This document shows positions 11,522 through 22,233 of a DNA stretch of 64,000 bases, piece after piece. The notes beneath the pieces were generated by a model, which worked only from the letters and a program-made list of their open reading frames with translations, did not search any database and was not told the DNA's origin. The number at the start of each line of letters is the position of its first letter. Position 1 is the first letter of the stretch. This stretch comes from Tetradesmus obliquus (taxonomy: Eukaryota; Chlorophyta; Chlorophyceae; Sphaeropleales; Scenedesmaceae), in the NCBI GenBank assembly GCA_030272155.1, contig CP126191.1, positions 3,556,501 to 3,620,500 on the forward strand. The letters are read 5' to 3'. The position numbers and the translations under genes are program-made.

Positions 11522-13450
11522 TTAGTAGCCGCCACCACCATAGCCTGCAAAAGACAGCGTAGAGCAGCAGCAGCAGGAGCAGAACTTGTCAGCAGATGCT
11601 TGTCACCCACTGTCAAATGCCAAAACGGTAATGGCTCTCACAGCCTGCAGCAAGCACAAATAGTCCAGCCAAGGCAGTCCATGGCAGCTGCACACACCGC
11701 ACGAACAGGGCTGCGCTGCTGTCATATCCATGCTCTTAGTCTCCAGGTGACACTAAAGTCAGCACTCACCGCCGCGGCCACCGACGTAGCCACCGCCACC
11801 GTAGCCGCCACCCTGGCCGCCACCGTAGCCTGCAGCAGGAGCAACAGCAGGGACATGGCAGCAGTAGCAGCAGCAAGCAGCGAGTGAGCATGACTGAGGA
11901 GCAAAGACTGAAGGTACTACATGCACAGGCACACAGCACAGGCACACAACGCTCTGCCTGCTTACATGCAAAATACAATCTCCCTGTCAAAATCGACCAC
12001 AATGCACCACGTGCAGCTGTGCGCGATATCACGATAGACCCAAGCCCAAGTGACGCAAGCCTGACAGCCCGATACAGCTTTGCTGGCTGCCAAGCAAGAG
12101 CCGCAGCTACAGCTATATCCTCCAGCCACTCACCACCCTGGTTGTAGCCACCGTCACCATAGCCGCCGCCACCATAGCCGCCTGCACACGTCAGCAGCAA
12201 CACCAGGGTAATGCTTAGCGTACAGTACGTAATGCGCAACTGCTGGCCTCTGCAGCTGCATGCAGTAAAGCAGCTGTCAGCCATACCACTCAGCATTGCA
12301 GTTGCACCACGCGACCAGACACTCCATTCACTCGCCAATCCGCTGCATGCATAGCCTAACGTGCTTGGATCTCATTGGTATGCGGCACAACAGCATGCAT
12401 GCAGCATGTAAACAGCTCACACATGCACTCACCACCCCTACCCTGGCCGCCAAAGCCGCCGCCACCGTAGCCGCCACCGCCGCGGCCACCGCCGTAGCCG
12501 CCGCCACCGCCGAAGCCACCCCTCTGGCCACCGCCCTGGCCGGGGGGCTGGGCCTCGTTCACACGGATCTGGCGGCCCTGTTGTATGAATGCAACAGGAT
12601 GCGGCAGCAGCAGCAGCTTCAGAGATGATCAAGCTGCTGTTGGGCTGACAGCACCCGTAGACGCCCAGATCAGGCCTGTATACGCATTCCAGGCCCTGTT
12701 TAAAGTAAAATCGCTGCTGTCGTGCGCATTGGCGTGAGCTTGAGCATGTCGAGCAGTTCCGGAATAAGACAGTTGCTGACCGGACCATACACCGAGAGGA
12801 GGCCCCTGTTAACAAAGGCGGGCTTGCTTATGTAGCTTACGTTGAAGTCAGTCTCGTTGAGAGCGCTGATGGCCTCCTGAGCACCGCTGGCCATGGTCAC
12901 GAAGGCAAAGCCCCTGGGCCTGCCGCTCTCGCGATCCTGCAAGCAGAGCGCACGCATGCTGCATTCAGCAATTCATAAATAGGCTGAAAGCTTTGCAAAG
13001 TGCTGTCGTGAGCCAAGCAAGACTAGCGTTGGGCAGCTGCCGAGAGGCCAAGGAGGTCAGTACCGTGGGGATGAAGGTGTCCTGGACCTCGCCATACTGG
13101 CTGAACAGCTGGTGGAGAGCCTCCGTGTCAGTGTTCCACGGGATGTTGCCGACGTACCTGCACATGCAGCAGAAAGCAATGCACACAGTGTCATGGCGAC
13201 AGCAAAAGGGGCCATAGATACATGATCACCGGTTCCAAGGCAGCTTACTGCTGGATCAGAGCAAAAACGTATCGGTGGAAACCCCACGCAGAGCAACAAC
13301 GGTCTGGCCATGCAGCAGTGGTGTGCAGAGCAGCCCGACGGCTGCTGCTAGCGCAGCTGGCCCTGATCACCCTGATCTGTCCCTACTGATATTATCTGCA
13401 TAAAACTAGTCATTTTTAGGAGGCCAAGGCACTCACAGCTTGACCGCCAT
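11522..13450 (-). CDS. Glycine-rich RNA-binding protein with one N-terminal RRM
   Basis: Small RNA-binding protein of the plant GRP7/cold-inducible class, expected to act in post-transcriptional regulation. Seven exons (13450-13437, 13157-13064, 12936-12841, 12577-12433, 12181-12134, 11829-11770, 11544-11522) give 159 residues. The RRM begins almost at the start: RNP2 is LYVGNIPW and RNP1 is RGFAFVTM, and the domain ends at RQIRVNEAQ. The remaining residues are GGYGGGG-type repeats rich in Y and R, which is typical of low-complexity RNA-binding tails. The first exon codes only four residues plus two bases (MAVK, L split). The last three exons all begin in the same phase with GGC-TAY-GGT, so the tail looks built by exon duplication. 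The start codon is the only ATG that joins the RRM in frame. Confidence 0.92.
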
Positions 13451-14015
13451 GATTCCTTTCCGGGCTCCTAACTACGAGAAGCCTGTAGTCAAACAGAAAC
13501 GAGCGAAAGCGATTGAAACAAAGCCCCGACAATCAAACACCAGCCACGAACACGAAGGCCTTGGCCACGCTGCGCATTTGTGCACTGAAGCCAACACAAG
13601 AACCCTCAACCCCACCTTGTCCTGGGACCACCCTCCTTTCATGTCCCTTGAACTGCCAGAAAGCCTAGCAAGAACATTCCACAGTAGACACTGTTGCCTC
13701 AGGCATCTGTTCATCTGCATCAGCTCTTACACTGCATCAAGCCACTTGGCATCTGCTGCTGCTGCTGCTGCTGACCATCCAGCCTGCTCTGATACTCTGC
13801 CGCGTGTAAGCCAACCGCCGCGCTTCAGTGATGAAAGTGACATAGTGCCAGGCTGTCAAGGGTGTGCTCGTGTTTGCGCCCCAAGCCCTTGCTTTCTAGG
13901 ACTGTGCACGCTTGCTACTGAGGCAGCAGCTTGCAGCAGCTTGAGGTTGTTTGGCAGCGCTGACAGGCAACGCACAACATCATCAGCACAGGACAGCAGC
14001 CGCGGCCCAGCAGCA
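13451..14015. promoter_or_regulatory. Divergent intergenic region, RRM gene (-) / TPR gene (+)
   Basis: 565 bp separate the two start codons, so it must hold both promoters and 5' UTRs. I could not assign a TATA box or other specific element. A 284-codon plus-strand ORF running through it shows no domain and crosses the TPR first exon in another frame. Confidence 0.55.
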
Positions 14016-14131
14016 ATGGGCAAGCGCAAGCAAACACACGAACATAAAGACCAGTATGGCGAGTACAAGCCACAAGACAGGCAGGAGCACGTTGGCTTCA
14101 ATAAAGGTGATGCTGCGGCAGTCCCAGCAGG

Positions 14132-14171
<40 letters not shown>

Positions 14172-15209
14172 AGACACAGCAAAGACTCCAGAGCCGCACA
14201 CCAGCAAATGCACTGCGACCACACCAGCAAGCACCTTCATCTGGTGGCAGCTGCTGTGCATTCAGGGCTGGGAGCACCCACGACACTGCGCTAGCTGACT
14301 GTTGTTATTCATAATATATCTTTGCATGGTGCTGGCCTGCTGCTGTGCAGGCAGTGGCGGGGGAGGCACGGCAGGCAAGACCCGCGGAGCTGGCGGCGAC
14401 TTCTCCTTCCAGCGACAAGTGAGCAGGCTGTGGAGCTGCTGCGCTCTTGCCACCCTCATCATATGCTGGCTGGGTCCAACAGTACAGCGCTGTGTTGTTC
14501 ACTGGCCTAACAGCGTCTTGCTGTCAGAATGTGCTGCTGCTGCAGCAGTGCAAATGCTGCTGGTGGCATAGCACGCCATGCACTGCCTGCCCTATTCCTG
14601 CGCATTTGCAACAGCGCTCCTCAGCTGCCAGCTGTTGCTTGTGTTTGTGTGCGCTGCCTCTTGCTGCCGCTGCAGCTGCTCAACTTCCTGCTGCTGCAGC
14701 CCCAACTGCGCCAGAGCCAGTGCTGCCGGTGGCACCGCACACCAATCACCGGCTGCATGTCCCCTTTTGCTGTCCTGAGCTGCCAGCTGTTGTGTGCCCC
14801 ACTGCTGCCCTTGCTGCCGCTGCAGCTGCCCAAGTTCCTGCAGCCGTACGCGCACATGCTGGGGCAGAACAAGCAGCAGGATGAGGACGCGCCAGCGGTG
14901 CTGCAGGAGCAGCAGCGGCGGCTGGACAGGGAGGATGATGAGGAGCAGGACAAGGCAGACGAGGAGGTGGGTGAGGCGGCAGCAGGCCCGGATGTGACCC
15001 CTACTAGCCACGTCATAGGCAGTTGATTTGGCGATTTACCAAATCAACCTCAGTGGTTCAAGTCAGTCGTGACGTTGCACATTGGAACACACGCAATGCC
15101 ACTGCTGCAGGTGCATGATGACATGCGAACAGGCCAACATGCCAGTGTGTTCACAGTGCTGGTTTTGGCAGACGTGAGGCACCTTCAACCCCTCACTTGC
15201 TGGTCTCGA

Positions 15210-15297
<88 letters not shown>

Positions 15298-17218
15298 GCT
15301 GCTGCTGCAGGAGGCTATCCGCCGTGCGCTTGAGGAGAACCCGGAGCTTGCTGAGCAGCTGGGGGAGGCAGCCATGGCCAAGGTGGGCTGGCAAAAAGGG
15401 CGCTGGCAAAGGGTGCTGACACAGTCTGATGGAAAAAGGGTGCTGGCAGAGTGTGTCGAAAAAGGGTGCTGAAACAGTCTGATGAAAAAGGGTGCTGGCA
15501 AAGGGCGCTGAAGCATGCTGGCATAGTCTTGGGTGAGTGCATGCGCATGCACTTTTGTTTGATTGTCTTTACTGTGTGGTGGTTGCCCAAGGGGCAGCGC
15601 ATAGTCTGTCTCAGAGTGACGCCGACTGCTGAAGGAGGACACGGCCGTTGCTCAGATGAAAGCCTGGCCTATCTGCACTGGTGGGCAAACCAACGCCGCA
15701 CAGGTGCACTGCCTGGCTGCTGGACGCAGCTGAGTATCGCTGCTGCCGCCGCCGCCGCTGCTGCTGCTGCTGGTGCTGCTAATGTTGCTTGTTTTCAAAG
15801 CATCTGATTATTGCTCACGCTGCTGCTGCTGCTGCTGCTGCTGCCAGGTTGAGGCCTCGCATGAGAAGGAGCTGGGCAATGCAGCCTTTGGCGCAAAAGA
15901 CTATGAGACGGCGCTGAAGCACTTCAGCAGATGCATCGAGCTGGACCCAAAGTGAGTCGCGCGGCAGGGCAACTACTCCTTCACTCAAACATCGAGTCCA
16001 CTGCACATATACTAGAAAGTGGGCGTTGCCAGCTGCTTTATGCTGATCCCGGGTTCAAGGTACTGCAGATTTGTGCTGCAGCATCACTCCTAAGCAATTC
16101 TTTACTTCTGTGGTAAGCCGCGCATACGTGTTGGGACCCTGGCAACTAGTGCATCCAGCACTCAGGCTGCCTGCTGGGGCACACAAATCATTATCTAGTT
16201 CCTGCTGCCCCTGCTTGCTTGCAGGAACGCCGTGTACTTCAGCAACCGCTCCGCTGCTGCCGCCAACCTGGGCCGCTTTGAAGAGGCGCTGCAAGATGCA
16301 AAGGCAGTGCTGCGCCTCAAGCCGGGCTGGGTCAAGGGCCACGCGCGCGCAGCAGCAGCATATATGGGCCTGCAGTTGTACTCGGAGGCGAAAGAGGTGA
16401 GTATGTTTCTGTGGGGGTGATTATGGTCCGGTCTCAGACTGCGGGGAAGGAGGGGCGCAGTGGTTTGCATGACGAGGTGACGGCTTGCATTGCAGTGCAG
16501 CGCAGGACAGTGGATGGTGTGCAGCTGCTGTTGCACGGCTGCTGCTGCCATCTAAGTGCTGTGCTATGCCGACTGCCTGTTCAGCTGTCTGCTTGTGCAT
16601 GTGCTTGAGATGTCTCGTTGGCTGGCTGCCTGGCTGCTGTGGCTGCTGCACTGCAGGCGTATGAGAAGGCCGTAAAGCTTGAGCCAGATGACCAGGTGAG
16701 ACTGCAAGCAGCAGTGCAAGCAGCAATGGCTAATGCGTGTTTCGCCTGCTGCTGCTGTGCATGCACACGTTCAGCATGTGCCATTCCTTGTTTTGGTCTT
16801 GCTCAGCTGCGCTGCGCCCTTGCCTGTTCTGTTCGTGCACAATGCTGCTACACAAGTACTTGAAGTTACATGCTGGCCAGCTCCTGCCTTCAAGCTGGGG
16901 TCACGTGGTAGTGCACTGCAGTGCTTGGCCAAGCACATCCTGCCTATGCAGCTGCTGAACTGAGCCCCGCCACTGCCACTGTCTGCTGTGCAGGCGCTGC
17001 AGCGGTCACTGGATAAGGCAGCAGCACTAGAACTGCAGCATGCACGGGAACATAAGCACATCTTCCGCAAAATCAAGCCAGGCAGCCAGAAGCAGAAGCA
17101 GCAGCAGCAGCAGGGAGCTGGGGAGGCAGCAGCAGCAGCAGCAGGGGAGAAGGGCGGCAAGCAGAAGAAGAAGGCCAAGCTGTCATTCCAGCTGGAAGAT
17201 GACGAGGATCAGGAGTGA
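14016..17218 (+). CDS. TPR-repeat protein, co-chaperone-like (STI1/HOP-type TPRs)
   Basis: Likely adaptor with tetratricopeptide repeats; the TPR cluster resembles those that bind Hsp70/Hsp90 tails (inference). Eight exons (14016-14106, 14351-14418, 14826-14966, 15311-15382, 15848-15951, 16225-16396, 16657-16695, 16994-17218) close to 303 residues. The N-terminus is basic (MGKRKQTHEHKDQYG), followed by a Gly stretch. An acidic, charged helix (EQQRRLDREDDEEQDKADEE) comes next. Three TPR units cover about residues 145-250, including KELGNAAFGAKDYETALKHF, NAVYFSNRSAAAANLGRFEE and AYEKAVKLEPDD. The tail is Q/A-rich, then lysine-rich and acidic, ending KLSFQLEDDEDQE. I do not recognise the exact orthologue. 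The nearest TGTAA poly(A)-type motifs are at 17263 and 17392. Confidence 0.85.
14556..14705 (+). repeat. Intronic copy of a TPR-gene acceptor plus exon start
   Basis: About 150 bases match 14726-14845, the end of the intron and first ~20 bases of exon 14826. Shared blocks are gctgccagctgttg and ttgctgccgctgcagctg, each followed by a caa..ttcctg match. The copy is upstream of the real acceptor. Confidence 0.75.
15213..15310 (+). repeat. (CTG)n array ending in a 3' splice site
   Basis: About 32 CTG-type triplets with one cta interruption. The last triplet is the CAG acceptor of the exon starting at 15311, so the array takes the place of the polypyrimidine tract. Confidence 0.95.
15392..15520 (+). 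repeat. Minisatellite with aaaaagggtgctg units
   Basis: Irregular tandem units of about 26-34 bases, each starting aaaaagggtgctg or aaagggcgctgg. It lies in the TPR gene just inside the donor of the exon ending at 15382. Confidence 0.8.
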
Positions 17219-18549
17219 GGCTGCAGCGTTAGCCACGCTGCTGGCAGCAGCTGGTGGCATGGTGTAAGGCTTCTTTGCATTCTGTCGCTGCGTGTGACAG
17301 CATGTGCCATGCATGGTGCTACAAACTGCCGCAGTAGTACACACACGCAACATGTGTGTGCGCAGGCACGTTTGCTCCCATTCCTGCTTAGTGTAACTCC
17401 CATCATATGGTTTGCAAGCCTGCTGTGCTGCATCACGCGCCAGGTGGCGTGCCACAGTGAGGCTGTCAGGCTTGCATGCAATGCGCAGCCAGCAGCTGCT
17501 GCCTGGGTGGGCAGACACATGTGCATAGGCTGCCAGCGCAATTCTTTACACTGCCAGCGCCTCGCCTATCCTATCGCCCAAGTGACGTTGCTGCCAGAAC
17601 CGTGTAAGCAACATGTGTTTCGTAGCAGCCTGCACTGAGTGACCAACAGGACCGTGAGGGTGGCGGTCTACTAGACCTGCTGTAGTACAGCAGCTGCACG
17701 CTGCAGCATGCTGCTGAAGATGTAAAGTCCGTCCAAGGTTACAAGCAATGAGATCACGCCCAACATATGCATGAGCTCACATCTAGCGCACACAAACGGT
17801 CAGCACCATCAAGGTCCAGGGGCATCACAGTCGGTGCATCATGCTGGGCAGCCTGCGCACAGCCAGTTGCCAGCTGCAACAGGCCAGCGACCAGATTCAT
17901 TGCCAAGGCCACATGTGTACAGCCACAATGATAGGGCAACGCAATCTGAGGCATGGCTGCAGATCCAACCCACAACATACAAATGTGCCAAGGCGAGAAA
18001 AGCCACAGGCACGACTTCAAAGCACACACTGCACGTTTGTGTGACGTGACGTCGACTCCTCAGCACGGCTGCAGACTCCTTGGCACGGCTGCAGATCCAG
18101 GCCACGACAGACTGATGTGCCAACACAACAGCACGTTGCAGGTGACTATGTCTGCTCCTTGTTAGCTCAGCAACCTCTAACACAGCGACAACGAAGGTTC
18201 TCCACTCCACAACTTCACTTCGCCCCGCAGCAACCAACACCCAAGCATACAGCTGCAAGGCTGCAAAGTCACGTTGTACCAATCAAGGGGCCAGATCAGG
18301 ATCGCAGCAAAACACAGAGCATCGCACGCCGGCTTCTGCCTCTACAGCCGACACCAACAGGCCGGTGCAAAGCAGCACACGTGCACAAGAGCAGCATGCC
18401 GCTTGACGGCGTTTGATATCGCACTGTCCTTGCCCTGGATGCTGGTTTTGATGCAGGACATGGTGCTGTGAATGCAGCACCAGCTTCCTGACCAGGCATC
18501 AGCAAACGTTTGCTCTTCAGATGTACTTTCGCATGCTTATGCGTCATGC
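17219..18549. other. Convergent intergenic region, TPR gene (+) / cysteine synthase (-)
   Basis: 3' flanks of two convergent genes. I see no supportable gene. An imperfect motif, ggcacggctgcagatcc with variants, recurs at about 17950, 18064 and 18083. Confidence 0.5.
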
Positions 18550-20712
18550 TTATGCGTCGAAGGTCATCTTCTCCGCCTCCTCGCGGATGCTTGCAAACAG
18601 CACCGAGGACAGGTAGCGCTCCCCGAAGCTGGGCAGCACCACAGCCACCAGCTTGTCCTTCATCTCGGGGCGCTTGGCCACCTGGCAGCAGCAGCAGCAG
18701 CAGCAGTTTGTCAGCGCATGGAAGCGCAGGCCATGCATGGCGTATGCGTCCATGCAAACACCGCCAGCGCGGCTGCGGTCAATGCCGTACAAGCCAAAAC
18801 CCTGTCGTAGCTGCTAGCACCATGCATGCACACATATGCAGGCACAGCTTGCCCTACATACATCAGGCTTGCTGTATTTCTACGCTGCGCCGCACCTGCA
18901 GCGCGGCCACCACTGCAGCGCCCGAGCTGATGCCGGTGAGCAGGCCCTCCTCGGTGGCCAGGCGGCGCGCCATGTCCACAGCGTCATCACTGGACACCTG
19001 CAGCCATGAAAGTGGTGTGTGCCATGAACAGCAACAGCAGTGAGGGGCAGCACAAAGCTCAGCAGCACGGTGTGAATGGCCAGGCTTGAGCTGTGCAGTA
19101 AGTTGCTGTCGCCATACAGCTGATCCTCCATACTAAGGAGCAAGCTCCATTTCATAAACTACCAGGAACAACGTGCCTGCCAGCACCAAGCCACCACACG
19201 CATCAATGCACCCTAAACTAAGGGCACATTACACAGTTGGATCCAGCACATGCTAGTGTTACGCAACTTGCGCGGCACCAAGCACCCATGCAAGCCCAGC
19301 AGGCCGCCAGGCCCAGCTGCGCTGCCTGAACACACCTGGGTGACCTCATCAATGAGTTTGGTGTCCAGCATGCCAAGCGAGTGAGCTTCTTTGTCCTAAC
19401 TACACAGGGCAGCCAGCCAGCCAGCATCAACATAATGTCGTCCTTTTGCACCACCCCGCACCTGGATGACCTCGTCAATCAGCTTGGTGTCCAGCACGCC
19501 AGGCACGAAGCCTGCGCCGATGCCCTGGATCTTGTGCGGGCCGGGCTTGCCGCCAGACAGCACGGGGCTCTCGCTGGGCTCAACAGCCACCAGCTGCACA
19601 ACGGAAGGGACAGCAGGACGGGGACGCAACGGTGAGTGCTGCTCACATGTGGCGTTGTTGGCGATCAAGCAGCATGCTGCGAAGAGAAGATGCAAGGAGC
19701 GTTCAAGTGTATGCATTTGATCTGCTGCTGCGCCTGCCCAATGCGCATGGTACTGAGGCCATCCTGTCACGCCACAGCAGCAGCAGCAGCAGCAGCAGCA
19801 GCCGCACCTTGATGTTGGGGTTCTTCTCCTTGAGGAAGCGGCCGCAGCCGGTGATGGTGCCGCCGGTGCCCACGCCGCTGATGAGCACGTCAACCTTGCC
19901 GTCAGTGGCGCGCCAGATCTCGGGGCCTGCGGCAACCATGCAAGAGTGAGCCAGTTTGGGAATTCGATAATAGGAATTGAAAGGTACCTTGTTCTGCGTG
20001 CACCATGACAGCACATGCATACTGCTGACACGACACCGGGCCACTGCCGGATGAAGCTCATCAAAGGCCCGCTTACGACAGCTGCTTTGAGCATCGCACA
20101 CATTTTCGAGATGGTACACATGAGTGCTGCAGGCATCCTGCTGCAGGCATTCTGCTGTATTGCTGCTGCTTGCCTGTGGTCTCGTAGTGCACGCGGGGGT
20201 TGTTGGGGTTCTCAAACTGCTGCAGGATGAAGGAGTCTGGAGTGTTGGCGGCAATCTCCTGAGCCTTGGCAACAGCACCCTACAACAGCACGGCAGCAGC
20301 AGGTTGTGAGCCACGGTGACAGTGTGTTGCAACATGCAGCAACAGGCATGCCACAGTGAGCCGCAAGAAAACCAAACACAGTTGCACGCCTTCAGCTGCA
20401 GGAAAGCAGCAATGCCACACCTTCATGCCCTTGGCAGGGTCGGTGAGCACCAGCTCCGCGCCCAACGCCATACAGCAGTGATATCAGCCACAACCACGCC
20501 GCTGCCAGCACAACACACACCGCTTACATGTTGTAAACAAATCGGAACTCTCCCTCTATACCCGCCATGTAACACGCCCCACCTTCATGCCCTTGGCTGG
20601 GTCGGTGAGCACCAGCTCTGCCCCGAATGCGCGCAGCAGGATGCGCCGCTCCAGGCTCATGCTGGCCGGCATGGTCAGCACCAGCTTGTAGCCGCGCGCA
20701 GCAGCGATGAAG

Positions 20713-20747
<35 letters not shown>

Positions 20748-22007
20748 CACAAGCGTGGTCTGTGAATGTGCAGCAGCAGCAGCAGCAGCAGCAGCAGTGT
20801 GAGGTGTGTGAGATGCGGCATCTTCTAGACATATGACGTATAGATGCCGTTTTGTGGCGGCGTCTGAGCACTGTGTGCTGTGCCGTCACCTTTAATCAAA
20901 CTCGGCTTCAACTGCACCCTGGAACTAGAAACGCTGGGATGCTGAAAGCCCACACTTGTCGAAATACGCCAGCTAGGCTACGGCAAGCAATCAATGCTGT
21001 CGTGCACGCACAGCTGCAGCGTGCATAGTTGTGCATATATGCCGGCATGTTGCGCTGTGTCGTGTCTACCTTGCCGGGGCTGATCTTGCCCTCCTTCTCA
21101 GCTGAGTCAATCATGCTGTAGCCGATCCTGCAAGCAGCAGCAGGCCAGCCAGCCAAATGTTATACGTGTGTCGGGCATGTGTGAGACATAGGCCCGACAC
21201 ATAGCCAGCGAGGCAGTGCAGCTGTGCCAGCACCCCATTGCAGCCGCTGCAGCGCTGCTGGCGCACTGCTGTTATGAAAGTTTTCGTTCAGCAGGTGAGC
21301 AAAGCAGCCACCCACAATGACATGCAGTCAACAACACTGAAAGCAATGCTGCGGCAGAACACCTGTGCGTGTGCAACATGCGCCAACAGCCCACGCCGGA
21401 ATGCTACAGGCCACCAGCGGCCATGATGCAGGTTTGGCTGCCATCAAGAATGGTGTGCAGCAGTACTGCATGCATGCAACGTGTGTTTGCCAGCGCACTC
21501 TGCACGCCTCACCTGTCCTTCACTGAGCAGCATGGCTCCATAATCTCCAGCTTGGCAGCAACCTTGGCCACAGTGCCCTCCGTGACACGGTTGAGGTACA
21601 CCATGGGGGTGTTGCCTACGACAGACGTCCCGCAGTGTCAGATTAAGAGCAAACCGGACCCAAGCTGCTGCTGCTGTTGCTGCTGTTGCTGCCTCACTCA
21701 CCAATCAGCTGGGTGACATTTTCGGCGATGTTCAGCGTGGGAGCCTGCGTAGCTGCAGCGTTGCCCTTGATCTTCTTGTTGGAAGACTGTGCAGCACCCT
21801 GCACGCAGGATCACGGCGCACCATGGCTGTCGTGGAAGTGTCCTTTGGAATGAACTTCTCATGCAGCGGCGCTCTTAAAATCAAGCAGCCTGGAAACAGT
21901 GATGTAGAATTTATGTGACTTACCATGGCAATCTTGGGAGCGACGAATGCGCGTGCGGGCTGAGGCTGGCTGGAGATCGCCCTGCGGTGGGAAGCTGCAA
22001 GCGCCAT
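18550..22007 (-). CDS. Cysteine synthase (O-acetylserine (thiol)lyase), plastid
   Basis: PLP enzyme making cysteine from O-acetylserine and sulfide. Ten exons (22007-21924, 21798-21702, 21615-21513, 21127-21070, 20759-20583, 20279-20174, 19926-19808, 19593-19462, 18997-18896, 18681-18550) give 369 residues. The first ~40 residues ([20 protein letters not shown]) look like a chloroplast transit peptide. Family motifs: [10 protein letters not shown]; the PLP lysine in CCSVKDR at about residue 93; the substrate loop [10 protein letters not shown]; the phosphate-binding [10 protein letters not shown]; and [11 protein letters not shown]. The C-terminus [15 protein letters not shown] is typical. 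The exon ending at 20174 has a GC donor (ACAG|gcaagc). Two introns hold copies of the preceding exon's end. Confidence 0.95.
19334..19382 (-). repeat. Intronic copy of a cysteine synthase exon end plus donor
   Basis: Repeats 19457-19506 with about 85% identity by eye (tggtgtccagca in both, tcatcaatgag versus tcgtcaatcag). It lies ~80 bases past the real donor and still carries an acctgg donor-type border on the minus strand. Confidence 0.85.
20419..20471 (-). repeat. Second intronic exon-end copy in cysteine synthase
   Basis: ccttcatgcccttggcaggg and the following tcggtgagcaccagctc repeat the end of the exon at 20583 (20580-20632), including the AAGGT donor. The copy lies downstream of the real donor. 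Confidence 0.88.
20771..20797 (-). repeat. (CTG)n tract in the intron end before a cysteine synthase exon
   Basis: On the transcript strand nine CTG units stand about 10 bases before the acceptor of the exon at 20759. A similar short tract sits at 18684-18707, directly at the acceptor of the last exon (18681). Confidence 0.9.
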
Positions 22008-22233
22008 AACAACTAGCCACGAACACTTGCAACGTAATACTACAGGGCGTCGCCTCGAAGCTGGTAGTGCACAGCCCAGGCGCGCTGTCCTGCGCCCCTC
22101 CCCGTTCCAAGAAAATAACACAGCCAGCCAGCCAGCCAGCCAACAAAGAACAAGCTCCTATGATGCGCCTAGAGTCATGACACGACTATGAGCTGGCAGC
22201 ATTTGTGTTGCTTTGAGGAACTCACGTCCTGCT
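22008..22233. promoter_or_regulatory. Short divergent promoter, cysteine synthase (-) / ZNHIT2 (+)
   Basis: Only 226 bp lie between the two start codons. On the minus strand a possible 5'-UTR intron donor (gacgtgagttcc) occurs near 22225, so the cysteine synthase leader may overlap the start of ZNHIT2. Confidence 0.5.

Noticed and set aside
11022..11887. Overlapping ORFs with His-Thr repeats
   Set aside because: Created by the (CA)n microsatellite.
13440..14294. 284-codon plus-strand ORF across the RRM/TPR promoter
   Set aside because: Overlaps the TPR first exon in a different frame, with a polyC run and no recognisable domain.
15193..15642. Polyserine ORF on the minus strand
   Set aside because: Product of the intronic CTG array read backwards.
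19396..20136. 246-codon minus-strand ORF
   Set aside because: Reads through cysteine synthase introns; only the exon parts are conserved.
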